Assembly (NCBI GenBank): GCA_045580305.1
Contig: JAZNNQ010000035.1
Span: 1 to 64,000, forward strand
Direction of reading: 5' to 3'
Source: RGIG7332 sp045580305
GTDB taxonomy: Bacteria; Bacillota; Clostridia; Oscillospirales; JAAYXM01
DNA length: 64,000 nt
Shown: positions 33,204-42,026 of the stretch, in pieces
How the letters are laid out: each line of letters begins with the position of its first letter
Position numbering within the stretch: the stretch's first letter is position 1
Made by a program: the position numbers and the translations under genes
Notes under the pieces: generated by a model
The model's database searches: none
Told to the model about the DNA's origin: nothing
The model's input: only the letters and a program-made list of their open reading frames with translations

Positions 33204-34637
33204 CTATTTATTGAAGTATTCTTGTACTACCTCGCGCTCATCCAAGTGATGGCGCACACCGTTTATCTCCTGGTATGTTTCGTGGCCCTTGCCCGCAAGC
33301 AATACCACATCGCCTTCTCTCGCAATGGAGAGCGCATAGTGTATTGCCTTTGGCCGCGACTCCTCAACATAAACCGTAGCCTTTTCCCTGTCAACGCCGG
33401 GCAGGATCTGATTTATGATCGCCATAGGGTCTTCAGTTCTCGGATTATCCGAGGTTACAACCACGATATCCGCCAGTCGCGACGCGATCTCGCCCATTAT
33501 CGGGCGCTTTGTAGCATCACGGTCACCGCCACAGCCGAAAACAACAATAATCCTTCCGCGGGCAAAGCCCTTCACGGTATCCAGTATGTTTTCGAGACCG
33601 TCGGGTGAATGTGCGTAATCTATCATAACAGTGTAGTCCGTATCACAGGGTACAACCTCGGCGCGTCCGCAAACGCCGCTTGCTCGTGCAAGGGTCTTGG
33701 CGGAGGTCTCAAATGAAATTCCGAGCATTTTTGCGGCCGAAACAACCGCAAGACCGTTATAAACCGAAAATTCGCCCGGGATGCCAAGCTCTATATGTCC
33801 ACGCTCATCCTTTGCACTAAGGTCAAAGGCTACACCCTTCTCGCCAAGTTCAAGTGCAGATGCTACGATATCCGCATCATTTTTTACGCCGTAGGTGGTA
33901 TATTGGCAATTAGCGCCTTTCAGCATCGTTTTGGCATATTTATCGTCTGTGTTCACAACGCCGTATTTGCAGTTGTTAAACAACAACGCCTTCGCCTCGG
34001 CATAGTTTTCCATAGTGCCGTGGAAGTCAAGATGATCCTGACTTAAATTTGTAAATATACCCACCTCGAAATCAATTCCGTATACCCGGTCTAAGACCAG
34101 CGAGTGGGATGAAACCTCCATAACAACATGGCTACAGCCCTTTTCCACCATTTCTGCAAGAAGGCACTGAAGTCCGTTGCCATCGGGGGTTGTTCGCTCT
34201 GTATAGAGTGTCTCGTCGCCTATCATATTCTGGTTTGTACCGATAAGGCCGACCTTTTTGCCGCTATCTTCAAGAATTTCTTTTAAAAGATATGTAGTGG
34301 TGGTCTTTCCGTTTGTACCGGTGACACCGATCATAGTGAGCTTACTTGCAGGATTGCCGTTGAAATTGGCCGCAACCACCGCAAGGCTCCTGCGGGCGTT
34401 TTCCACCTGTATATAGGGAAAGTCATCACTCGGAGTTTCGGTAATGACCGCCACAGCGCCGCTTTGCAGTGCCATAGGCACAAAGTGGTTTCCGTCGGTC
34501 TTAAAGCCGGGGATGGCAACAAACAGCGCACCCGCCTGTGCAGTTCGTGAATCGTGACAAACAGAGGATATCTCTATATCCATATCACAATTTGCGGATA
34601 AAATCTCTATTCCCTTTAAAACATCACGCAAAAGCAT
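33204..34637 (-). CDS. murE: MurE ligase, meso-diaminopimelate type
   Basis: MurE adds the third amino acid to UDP-MurNAc-dipeptide. The 477-residue protein has GTNGKTTT at 107-114 and the SHSLVLDRV motif near 180. DNPR at 397-400, within DNPRTEDP, is the established signature for meso-diaminopimelate; lysine-adding enzymes lack it. The wall is therefore predicted to be A1-gamma-like. The gene is 16 bases after the PASTA PBP gene. Confidence 0.95.
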   Translation of the reverse strand: MLLRDVLKGIEILSANCDMDIEISSVCHDSRTAQAGALFVAIPGFKTDGNHFVPMALQSGAVAVITETPSDDFPYIQVENARRSLAVVAANFNGNPASKLTMIGVTGTNGKTTTTYLLKEILEDSGKKVGLIGTNQNMIGDETLYTERTTPDGNGLQCLLAEMVEKGCSHVVMEVSSHSLVLDRVYGIDFEVGIFTNLSQDHLDFHGTMENYAEAKALLFNNCKYGVVNTDDKYAKTMLKGANCQYTTYGVKNDADIVASALELGEKGVAFDLSAKDERGHIELGIPGEFSVYNGLAVVSAAKMLGISFETSAKTLARASGVCGRAEVVPCDTDYTVMIDYAHSPDGLENILDTVKGFARGRIIVVFGCGGDRDATKRPIMGEIASRLADIVVVTSDNPRTEDPMAIINQILPGVDREKATVYVEESRPKAIHYALSIAREGDVVLLAGKGHETYQEINGVRHHLDEREVVQEYFNK

Positions 34638-34653
34638 TATGCTACTCCCCTTT

Positions 34654-36918
34654 CTATCCTACCTCCGAAACCTCCGCTGTAGCATAGAAATCTACAGTTA
34701 CAACCGTTCCGCGGTCAAGCTGTGTTCCCGGGGCATATTGCTGTCCGCTTGCGGTTGCGGTGGAGGATGCGCGATTAACCGCGCCCTGAGGCTTCATAAT
34801 AAGACCTGCATTTGTTATTTCACGGTTTGCCTCGGTCATGGTCAGTCCCTTTACATTGGGCATCTGCACCTTGTCCGTAGGTGCCGGCTCGCCACAGTAT
34901 AGGATTACCTGAGCATTGTTCGGAATCACGCTGCCGCCCGCGGGTATCTGACCGGTAATGGTATCGCCCTCGCCCACGGTTTTTACGGTTAATTCCTTAT
35001 ATGAATTCTGCTTTAGCATATTTTTTGCATCACCCGAGGGATATCCGACAAGCTGCGGCATTACTATATCGCGGCCTACCATTTCCTCTGCCTTATAGAC
35101 CGGGTTGAGACCCATATAGGGCAGCATTTCAGAGAACACCTTGCCCGCAACCGGTGCGGCAAGCTGACTGCCCTCATAATATGTGCCGTTTGGGTCGTCA
35201 AGAATGATAAGGCACGCATACTGTGGATCGTCCATAGGCGCGACGCCCATAAAGGAGGCGATATACTTTTCCTTCTCGCCCTCTACATACTCGTCGATCT
35301 TCTCACTGGTACCGGTCTTGCCGCCGATACGGTAGCCTTTGACATATGCATTCTTACCGGTACCCTCCGCCACAACCTTTTCCAGTGACTCGCAAAGGAA
35401 CTTTGAGGTGGACTCAGAAATGACCTGACGCACCACTTCGGTGTCGTACTTCTTGATGGTTACATTGTTCTCATCCACAATTTCCTTTACAACATGGGGC
35501 TTAACAAGCTTTCCGCCGTTTACTACCGCACTGACCGCCGCCATAACCTGAATGGGGGTGACCTTAAAGGTCTGACCGAAGGATGCAACCGCGAGAGAGA
35601 CCTTATTACCTTTATCGACAAACATATCTTCGCTGAAGAAATAGCCGTTTGCCTCACCCGGAAGATCGATACCGGTTTTCTCAAGAAGTCCGAAGGCTTC
35701 AAAATAATTGTAGAATTTTCTGTTACCTACTCTTGCGCCGATTTCCATAAGAGCGCAGTTGCAGGACTTTTCAAGAGCCTGGGATAGATTTATAACGCCG
35801 TGACCCTCGCGCTTCCAGCAGTGGATATTTCTATCCGCAACACGGGTCGCACCGGTACAGTTAAAGCTTGAATTTGGGCCTACAACGCCCTCTTCAAGAC
35901 CCATTGCGATGGTTAAAATCTTAAAGACAGAACCCGGCTCGTAGGAGTCGGAGATGATCTTGTTTCGCCAGGAAGCGTTCAAGGCTTTGTTTCTTGCCTG
36001 TGACCGCTCATCTGCAGGAAGCTCGTCTATTTCCGCCTGTTCGGATTCATCCAGCACAAACGGCTCGTTTAAATCAAAGTCGCCCATTGTTGCCATAGCA
36101 AGAATCTCACCGGTTTTTACATCCATTACGATGCCTGCACCGCGCTGCAGGATCTGGCCATCGATGACCGCGGTTTCAAGGTGCTTTTCCAATATCTGCT
36201 GTACGGTTTCGTCGATGGTGAGAACTATACTGTTGCCGTTTTCAGCATCGTGATATTCCTCATAGTTAAAGGGCATAGCGGTACCGCGGGCATTTTTAGC
36301 CGCAATTATACGACCGGGAAGTCCCTTCAATGTGGACTCATACATTGCTTCAATGCCGGCAAGACCGGTGTTCTCATCGCCGCAGAAGCCGATTATGTGC
36401 GATGCGAAGTTTGCAAAGGGATAATATCTCTTTGTGTCTTCTACAAAGTGAATGCCTTTGAGCTTATCCTCCTTTATCGCAGTTCGGATCGCCGTTGCCT
36501 TCTCTTCGTTGATTTTCTTCTTGATTACCTGGTAATAGCTTTTTGATTTTTCGGTTTTTGCAAGAACAGTCTCATAGTCAAGCTCTAATATCTCGGACAA
36601 TGTGCGCGCTACCTTTTTTCTGTCCTCGGAGCGATCCTTGCCTTCCTCATCTGCAAGCTCTACCGGCGCAATATATACGGTTTCCACCGTCGCGCTTATT
36701 GCAAGCTCCTTCATATTTCTGTCGTAAATCACGCCTCTTTTGGGGGTGATGATGGTATCGCGGGTCTGCTGGTCCGCGGCCTTTGCCTGATAGGACTCGC
36801 CATTTATCAGCTGAACATTCACAAGCTTACTAACAACAAGAACTGCAATAAAGCCAAAAATGCACATCATAAATATGATGCGCTTAGCCATTGAACTGTT
36901 TGGGCGATTATTTGTCAA
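34654..36918 (-). CDS. Class B penicillin-binding protein with two PASTA domains (SpoVD/PBP2x type)
   Basis: This 754-residue transpeptidase crosslinks peptidoglycan together with an FtsW/SpoVE protein. It has a membrane helix at about 12-32 and a dimerisation domain. The transpeptidase motifs are SVFK at 330-333 (Ser330 nucleophile), SCN at 385-387 and KTGT at 534-537. Two PASTA domains follow at about 618-675 and 684-746. The start is TTG 36918 behind GGGAGG. In the dcw position it could be the division PBP, the sporulation SpoVD, or serve both; only one such gene is present here. A structured spacer precedes it. Confidence 0.93.
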   Translation of the reverse strand: MTNNRPNSSMAKRIIFMMCIFGFIAVLVVSKLVNVQLINGESYQAKAADQQTRDTIITPKRGVIYDRNMKELAISATVETVYIAPVELADEEGKDRSEDRKKVARTLSEILELDYETVLAKTEKSKSYYQVIKKKINEEKATAIRTAIKEDKLKGIHFVEDTKRYYPFANFASHIIGFCGDENTGLAGIEAMYESTLKGLPGRIIAAKNARGTAMPFNYEEYHDAENGNSIVLTIDETVQQILEKHLETAVIDGQILQRGAGIVMDVKTGEILAMATMGDFDLNEPFVLDESEQAEIDELPADERSQARNKALNASWRNKIISDSYEPGSVFKILTIAMGLEEGVVGPNSSFNCTGATRVADRNIHCWKREGHGVINLSQALEKSCNCALMEIGARVGNRKFYNYFEAFGLLEKTGIDLPGEANGYFFSEDMFVDKGNKVSLAVASFGQTFKVTPIQVMAAVSAVVNGGKLVKPHVVKEIVDENNVTIKKYDTEVVRQVISESTSKFLCESLEKVVAEGTGKNAYVKGYRIGGKTGTSEKIDEYVEGEKEKYIASFMGVAPMDDPQYACLIILDDPNGTYYEGSQLAAPVAGKVFSEMLPYMGLNPVYKAEEMVGRDIVMPQLVGYPSGDAKNMLKQNSYKELTVKTVGEGDTITGQIPAGGSVIPNNAQVILYCGEPAPTDKVQMPNVKGLTMTEANREITNAGLIMKPQGAVNRASSTATASGQQYAPGTQLDRGTVVTVDFYATAEVSEVG

Positions 36919-36944
36919 GATAATTCCTCCCGTTAAAGTGCACT

Positions 36945-37002
36945 CGGGGCAAGAAATGCCAAGCAGGAAAGGCTTGTTTCCGCAAATACATTACTTACCC
37001 CG
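36945..37002 (-). other. Structured spacer between ftsL-like gene and PBP gene
   Basis: CGGGGCAAG (36945-36953) pairs with CTTACCCCG (36994-37002), with one G-T pair, and encloses a second hairpin CAAGC/GCTTG (36960-36964 with 36972-36976). The 123-base gap is the largest inside the dcw cluster. No family was recognised. Confidence 0.4.
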
Positions 37003-37041
37003 ATATTTTTTCTTATAATCCGTAGCCAGTATATGACTCTT

Positions 37042-37554
37042 CTAATTGATATATTCTATAAACGCGTTAAAACCTCTTGCAAGGCCTGCAAGAATGGTGG
37101 ACTCGTTTGTCTTCATAGTCTTTGTCTGTGCTACCTCGGTATAGTCACCGGTATTTGTATTTACATATGTAATCTGTGATTTCTGGATCTTCTGCATACC
37201 AAGCTGATTTACAGCGATCTCCTGAAGCTGCTGTGAGCCGTACTTCTGCTCTTTTTTGATCTCTAACATCTGGGTCTCCTCGCGCATTGCGTCAAGCTGG
37301 CTCTGGAGCACGCTTGCGCGGTCAGCGGTCTCGGTAAGCACCATATAACTGTAAAGAATACCCACAAGAAGCACCATGCAAAGCGCCCAGGAAACAAGAG
37401 CGAAACCGGACACAATCGGTTTTGCCTTCTGATTAGGTGTCTTTTCCGCCTTTACATCAGCTTTTGCTTTGGTTTCTGTCTTTGTCTCCTTTTCCATACG
37501 GGTATCAAAACGGGAAAAGTCGTATGTTGAATCTAAGGTTAATGTCTTCTGCAT
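37042..37554 (-). CDS. ftsL: FtsL-like cell division protein
   Basis: This 170-residue bitopic protein has a charged, lysine-rich cytosolic tail (about 1-48), one membrane helix (about 50-72), and a leucine-zipper-like coiled coil with SQLDAMREETQMLEI. EIAVNQLGMQKIQ follows, the usual FtsL ending. A 45-residue C-terminal extension is longer than in Bacillus FtsL. Position between rsmH and the PBP supports the call; sequence identity in this family is always low. Confidence 0.8.
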   Translation of the reverse strand: MQKTLTLDSTYDFSRFDTRMEKETKTETKAKADVKAEKTPNQKAKPIVSGFALVSWALCMVLLVGILYSYMVLTETADRASVLQSQLDAMREETQMLEIKKEQKYGSQQLQEIAVNQLGMQKIQKSQITYVNTNTGDYTEVAQTKTMKTNESTILAGLARGFNAFIEYIN

Positions 37555-37575
37555 CCGAGATGCCTCCCCATATAT

Positions 37576-38508
37576 TTAAATTCTTTCCGCCACACGGAGC
37601 TTAGCGCTTCGAGCGCGTGGATTGTTTTCAACTTCATCAGCCGTCGGTAATATCGGCTTTCTGCTTACAAGTTTTAATTTCGGTACCCTGCCGCAAGCGC
37701 ATACCGGAAAATTCGGCGGGCATATGCAGGGATTAACCTGCTCGTTAAAGCTTTTTTTAACTATTCTGTCCTCCAGCGAATGGAAAGTGATTATTGCAAT
37801 TCTTCCCTCGGGCGACAGGTGATCGATAGCGTCCTCCAGTACCTGGGAAAGAGCACCAAGCTCGTCATTTACCGCAATTCTTATTGCCTGGAAGCATCTT
37901 TTTGCAGGATGCTGTTTTTCCCTGAGTGCAGCAGCCGGCATAGATGCGCGGATTATATCAACAAGCTCGAGAGTGGTTTCAATCGGCTTTACTTCACGCG
38001 CCTTACATATATTCGCCGCTATTTTGTTTGAATACCGCTCCTCGCCGTATTCAAAGAAAATTCTGCGCAAGCTCGCCTCGTCGTATCCGTTAATTACATC
38101 ATAGGCACTAAGGTTTGCCGATCTGTCCATTCGCATATCAAGTGGGGCATCCGCCATATAGGAAAAGCCGCGGGATGCATCGTCAAGCTGAGGGGACGAC
38201 ACGCCAAGGTCAAGTAAAATTCCGTCTATCTTCTCAATGCCAAGCTGACCGAGTATCTGCTTTAAATTTCTGAAATCGTTGTGTACAAAGCAAACCTTCT
38301 CACCAAATGCCGCAAGCTTTTTTTCAGCCGCGTCAATTGCTACCTGATCACGGTCAATGGCAATCAGTCTGCCTGTGGCAAGTCGCTTTACGATCTCACC
38401 GGAATGGCCTGCACGGCCTAAAGTACCGTCAACATAAACGCCGTCGGGTTTTATATCAAGCGCCTCTATACATTCGTAAAGCAGCACCGGATTGTGTGTC
38501 ATATCCAT
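37576..38508 (-). CDS. rsmH: 16S rRNA (cytosine-N4)-methyltransferase RsmH (MraW)
   Basis: RsmH methylates N4 of C1402 in the decoding centre of 16S rRNA. The 310-residue protein starts HNPVLLYECIEAL and has the SAM loop DGTLGRAGHS (27-36). LDLGVSSPQLD, MRMD and the late TFHSLEDRIVK follow, all family hallmarks. The start is ATG 38508 or the second ATG two codons on; both sit just after the mraZ stop. Second gene of the dcw transcript. Confidence 0.96.
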   Translation of the reverse strand: MDMTHNPVLLYECIEALDIKPDGVYVDGTLGRAGHSGEIVKRLATGRLIAIDRDQVAIDAAEKKLAAFGEKVCFVHNDFRNLKQILGQLGIEKIDGILLDLGVSSPQLDDASRGFSYMADAPLDMRMDRSANLSAYDVINGYDEASLRRIFFEYGEERYSNKIAANICKAREVKPIETTLELVDIIRASMPAAALREKQHPAKRCFQAIRIAVNDELGALSQVLEDAIDHLSPEGRIAIITFHSLEDRIVKKSFNEQVNPCICPPNFPVCACGRVPKLKLVSRKPILPTADEVENNPRARSAKLRVAERI

Positions 38509-38510
38509 AA

Positions 38511-38921
38511 TTACATACCCTGCTCAACCAAAATTGCAGCAGCATCGTCGGACGAGGGATCAACACCCTTCCACTTGTCAACATCCCATATCTGGATGTG
38601 GTTGCCCATACCGATAACAAATACATTTTTATCGATTCCCGCGTATTCGCGCAATAACTGCGGAATAAGAACACGCCCCTGTACATCAGCGGTGCAATCC
38701 TGTGCGGGAGCCATAAAGAAACGGCGAAGAGTAAGCGACTGCATAGTTGGAATGGACATTATCTTTTCCGAAAACTTCTTCCACTCCTCCTCTGGGTAGA
38801 TGGCGAGTGAATTCTCAAGTCCTTTTGTGAGCACGAAATTAAAGCCAAGCTTCTCACGAAGCTTCGCCGGTATGAACAAACGGCCTTTGGTATCTACCGT
38901 ATGCAAAAACTGACCGTTCAC
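38511..38921 (-). CDS. mraZ: Transcriptional regulator MraZ
   Basis: MraZ is a ring-forming DNA-binding protein that controls the dcw operon in several bacteria. The 136-residue protein has two AbrB-like repeats: the first DTKGRLFIPAKLRE (about 10-23), the second DVQGRVLIPQLLRE (about 79-92). The start is GTG 38921, with GAGAGG upstream. It is the first gene of the cluster. TGGGN repeats lie around the predicted transcription start. Confidence 0.95.
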   Translation of the reverse strand: MNGQFLHTVDTKGRLFIPAKLREKLGFNFVLTKGLENSLAIYPEEEWKKFSEKIMSIPTMQSLTLRRFFMAPAQDCTADVQGRVLIPQLLREYAGIDKNVFVIGMGNHIQIWDVDKWKGVDPSSDDAAAILVEQGM

Positions 38922-38935
38922 TTACCTCTCTCCTT

Positions 38936-38982
38936 CCCCACAAAAGTGTTATCACGATGTTGTCACGCTCCAACTTTCCCCA
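38936..38982 (-). promoter_or_regulatory. Candidate MraZ-binding repeats
   Basis: On the minus strand TGGGG (38982-38978), 5 bases, TGGAG (38972-38968), and a further TGGGG at 38940-38936. TGGGN separated by 5 bases is the spacing known for E. coli MraZ boxes. The pair lies just after the predicted start of transcription. Confidence 0.5.
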
Positions 38983-38993
38983 CCGTAGTTTTA

Positions 38994-39022
38994 ATTATAA
39001 TTCATTACATATTAAATTGCAA
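38994..39022 (-). promoter_or_regulatory. Promoter for the dcw cluster
   Basis: Minus-strand TTGCAA (39022-39017), 17-base spacer, TATAAT (38999-38994), 73 bases before mraZ. Confidence 0.85.
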
Positions 39023-39098
39023 GGGTTTTTTAAAATTTTTTTTGCTTATTTTTCAGTTTTTTTATAAGCTTTTTGGGCTTTTGTTCCAAAAAAAGGCA

Positions 39099-39141
39099 AA
39101 AAAAGTTCCCACATTACGAACTGCTGTTCGTAATGTGGGAA
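39099..39141 (-). terminator. Terminator of the amino-sugar operon
   Basis: A perfect 16-bp stem (39106-39121 with 39126-39141, TGCT loop) is followed on the minus strand by a seven-T run. It lies 18 bases after the oxidoreductase stop. Confidence 0.95.
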
Positions 39142-39159
39142 TAGGTTAAATTTTGTGTT

Positions 39160-40200
39160 TTACAGGTTGATAAACTGCTTCTTTTCAGCGGATTCGTATG
39201 CAGCATACATAACCTTCTGAACCTGAATTGCATCCTCTGCCGGAACCTGGATTTCCTGACCGTCAAGGATGGAGCGACCGAAGGATTCGATCTCTTTGGT
39301 GTACATATTACCAAACTCAACATTGACCTCAACCGGCTCAACATCGTTGCGGTTCTGCTGTGCATCGTAACCGGACTCATCGCTTAAGAGAACAGTAAGT
39401 GTTCCGCCCTCTACCTGAGAAAGAGTACCCTCTGCTCTCATACTGCCGCGAGTGCCGTAGAACTCAAGACGGCAGATAGCAGCAGCATCCGGAATGTTGA
39501 AGTTAACATCAACATAAGCGTATGCGCCGTTCTCAAGCTCCATAAGGGTGGAAGCCTGGTCATCAACCTCGTAGTTGAACACCTTTGTATCGCTCATACC
39601 GGCAACAACCTTTGCCTTAGAGCCTGCGATATACTGAATTAAGTCGATAGCGTGAACGCCAAGGTCAACAAGAGCACCGCCGCCGGACTCGCTTTTCTTC
39701 TGACGCCATGCACCCGGAATATCCGGATACCAGCAGGTGAACTGACCGCGGATAGAGGTAAGCTGACCGAGTTTACCCTCTTCAACGAACTGTTTCATTA
39801 CCTGATGATATGCATGATAGCGCATCATAAGACCGGTAGCGATTAAAACGCCCTCTTCCTTACAGATGCGAACGACCTCTTCGCCGTCCTCAACCGTCAT
39901 ACAGATGGGCTTTTCGATTAAGATGTGCTTCTTAGCACGAGCAGCAGCGATAGCCTGATCCTTGTGGTAGTTAACCGGAGAAGCGATATAAACCGCGTCG
40001 ATTTCCGGATCAGCTAAAAGTGCATCAACATTGTCGTATGCACGCTTTGCATTGTACTTAGCGCGGATCTTCTCAGCAAGCTCCATATTGATTTCCATAA
40101 CAGCAATAAGCTCTGCATTGTCTGCAAGCATCATACCGGGAATAGTACGGCGATCAGCGATACCGCCTGCAGCGATAACGCCCCATCTAACTTTCTTCAT
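39160..40200 (-). CDS. Gfo/Idh/MocA family oxidoreductase
   Basis: This 346-residue NAD(P)-dependent sugar dehydrogenase-type protein has an N-terminal Rossmann fold (VRWGVIAAGGIADRRTIPGM near 4-23). EKPICMTVEDGEEV (about 92-105) contains the conserved Lys of the EKP motif, and GALVDLGVHAIDLIQYIAG holds the catalytic His/Asp region. I start at ATG 40200; the TTG frame start at 40215 overlaps the GGAGG site. It is third in the deacetylase/NagB-like/oxidoreductase operon and ends at a strong terminator. The substrate is not known; the operon suggests an amino sugar derivative. Confidence 0.85.
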   Translation of the reverse strand: MKKVRWGVIAAGGIADRRTIPGMMLADNAELIAVMEINMELAEKIRAKYNAKRAYDNVDALLADPEIDAVYIASPVNYHKDQAIAAARAKKHILIEKPICMTVEDGEEVVRICKEEGVLIATGLMMRYHAYHQVMKQFVEEGKLGQLTSIRGQFTCWYPDIPGAWRQKKSESGGGALVDLGVHAIDLIQYIAGSKAKVVAGMSDTKVFNYEVDDQASTLMELENGAYAYVDVNFNIPDAAAICRLEFYGTRGSMRAEGTLSQVEGGTLTVLLSDESGYDAQQNRNDVEPVEVNVEFGNMYTKEIESFGRSILDGQEIQVPAEDAIQVQKVMYAAYESAEKKQFINL

Positions 40201-40223
40201 TATATTGTCCTCCAATTTTTATA

Positions 40224-41171
40224 TTAGTTGCACTCTGCAACAAGCGGACCTGCAAGCTCTTCTAAGAAGAAAAGCTTACCTGCGATGGTAGGCATCCAGG
40301 AAGAGGTAACCCACATATCCGGACCATAACGGAGAGCCATCCAAAGGCTCATGCCCTGCCACTGCATACCGCGGGAAAGAGCACCGTCGCAGCCGCCGAT
40401 AATGCGGTCAGACTGTAAAATGATGCCCGGGCCGATGGTGTTAGCACGGCAAGGAACTAAAGTTGTACGGCTCTTGAAGCTGGTAAGAGCATTCTGCTCG
40501 ATGGTGAGCGGATGGAGGTTTGCACCGATGCGGTACATCTGGCTCTTCCACTCCTCAACAGAGTTAAACTCGCCTGCAAACTGGGGCTCCCAGAATGCGA
40601 TATGGCACATACGGCCGATACCGAAGGTGGTGATCATACGAGCACCCTCTGCCTTGAGCGCAGCGATCTTCTCGGGGTAAGTGGGAAGATTTTCCTTGGT
40701 AGCAAAGTTTCTCTGCTCAACCGGAATGGTCTTGTTGAGCTTGCTGTAGAACTGATCGGTCATAGCATATGTAAATGAACCCGGGTTGGACGGCTCTAAG
40801 GTGTTACCCTCAGCGTCACTCCACTCGTCCATATTGAAGCCGTAAACATGTGAGCAGTCGATATCCCACTCATTTAAGAAGTAGGTAGCCCAACGATACA
40901 TACCCATAGGACCTGCCGGTAAGATCATGATAAGCTTTAAGCCTTCTTCGCGTGCCATCTTGATCTGGTTTGCGATCTCGTGACCCATCATCATATCGAA
41001 CTCGGACACATTCTTACAGGGGATCGGCTTAAAATCCTTGTGCCAGAAATCCTGACGGTCGCAAATGGTTTCGGGGGCATTGGAGCAGCATGCATCGATC
41101 TTGTCGAAGTCCCAGCCTGCCGGGTAGAAGCCCTCTAAGTTTGAACCCTTAACTGTGCTCATAAAATTCAT
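40224..41171 (-). CDS. NagB-like (glucosamine-6-phosphate deaminase/isomerase family) protein
   Basis: This 315-residue protein resembles the NagB/6-phosphogluconolactonase fold. KLIMILPAGPMGMYRWATYFL (about 79-99) corresponds to the NagB phosphate loop and first helix, and VYGFNMDEWSD (about 108-118) to the catalytic FNMDE region. In true NagB the loop is PTGSTP; here it is PAGPMG, without the Ser-Thr that bind phosphate. The substrate may therefore not be phosphorylated, or may bind differently. It lies between a PIG-L deacetylase and a sugar oxidoreductase. Family call fairly secure, activity uncertain. Confidence 0.7.
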   Translation of the reverse strand: MNFMSTVKGSNLEGFYPAGWDFDKIDACCSNAPETICDRQDFWHKDFKPIPCKNVSEFDMMMGHEIANQIKMAREEGLKLIMILPAGPMGMYRWATYFLNEWDIDCSHVYGFNMDEWSDAEGNTLEPSNPGSFTYAMTDQFYSKLNKTIPVEQRNFATKENLPTYPEKIAALKAEGARMITTFGIGRMCHIAFWEPQFAGEFNSVEEWKSQMYRIGANLHPLTIEQNALTSFKSRTTLVPCRANTIGPGIILQSDRIIGGCDGALSRGMQWQGMSLWMALRYGPDMWVTSSWMPTIAGKLFFLEELAGPLVAECN

Positions 41172-41211
41172 TGTTTTTTCCTCCTAAAAATGTATTTAAG
41201 ATAAAAATTAT

Positions 41212-41916
41212 TTACGGTAAGAAACGCTTGGTGGTATCGCGAAGATGTGCGTGGCAAGCCTTGAATGCCTCAGCATACTGAACGCCACTCTGAAGTCCGC
41301 GGAAGCGTGAGCAGGACTTAACGAACTCTGCAAAGTCGATCTTATCGTGCTCCAGCATCCACTTAAGCTGGCTTTCGTGGCACTCAAGCGCCGCAATCTT
41401 CTTGTCGATATAATTGGAAATATCAACATACTGCTCGGGCAGGAAGTTTGCGCCTGCAAGATTGTCCATATAGTAAATCGGAACAACCTTGTATACCGGA
41501 TACTCCGGGAACATATGTGCAACAGATGCGGTAAAGCTGGTCTCAAAGACAAGCTGTGATACCTGGAGATGATCCTCCATATAATCATCCGGCGAATGAG
41601 TGATAATGAAGTCCGGCTGCACCTCACGGATGATGCGAACCATCTCGCGGCGTGCCTCGGTATCGTGTGAGTAGAGGCGGCAATCGCCGATATTTACATT
41701 ATAAACCTTCTTTGCGCCGAGAATCTCGCCGCCGTTTTCCGCTTCTTTCTCGCGGAGTTTGCCAAGTTCTTCCGGCATAATGACCATATGGCCCATATCA
41801 CCGTTTGCAACATGACACATATAAACCTCGTGACCCTCATCTGCCATACGGGCAAGAGTACCGCCGCAACAGATTTCAAGGTCATCGGGATGACAACCAA
41901 TCGCTAATACTTTCAT
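41212..41916 (-). CDS. PIG-L/LmbE family deacetylase
   Basis: This 234-residue zinc hydrolase starts VLAIGCHPDDLEICCGGTLARM, with the catalytic and metal-binding HPDD at about 8-11. HSPDDYMEDHLQV (about 115-127) brings the third metal His. The family deacetylates GlcNAc-containing compounds such as GlcNAc-PI, GlcNAc-malate and chitobiose. I use ATG 41916 with AGGAGG; the longer frame to 42021 spans the promoter and terminator region. It is the first gene of the operon, with a promoter at 41948-41976. Confidence 0.88.
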   Translation of the reverse strand: MKVLAIGCHPDDLEICCGGTLARMADEGHEVYMCHVANGDMGHMVIMPEELGKLREKEAENGGEILGAKKVYNVNIGDCRLYSHDTEARREMVRIIREVQPDFIITHSPDDYMEDHLQVSQLVFETSFTASVAHMFPEYPVYKVVPIYYMDNLAGANFLPEQYVDISNYIDKKIAALECHESQLKWMLEHDKIDFAEFVKSCSRFRGLQSGVQYAEAFKACHAHLRDTTKRFLP

Positions 41917-41947
41917 ATTAAACGCCTCCTGTTTCCATATATCATTT

Positions 41948-41976
41948 ATTCTAACACGGATTTTCTTTTTTGTACA
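41948..41976 (-). promoter_or_regulatory. Promoter for the deacetylase/NagB-like/oxidoreductase operon
   Basis: Minus-strand TGTACA (41976-41971), 17-base spacer, TAGAAT (41953-41948) with an extended TGT before the -10. Confidence 0.65.
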
Positions 41977-41987
41977 TAATAAAAAGA

Positions 41988-42019
41988 GGAATTTGTGCAA
42001 GAAAACTTGCACAAATTCC
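41988..42019 (-). terminator. Terminator after the CBM9-like gene
   Basis: A perfect 14-bp stem (41988-42001 with 42006-42019, AAAA loop) is followed on the minus strand by CTCTTTTTATT. Confidence 0.85.
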
Positions 42020-42026
42020 ATATGTT

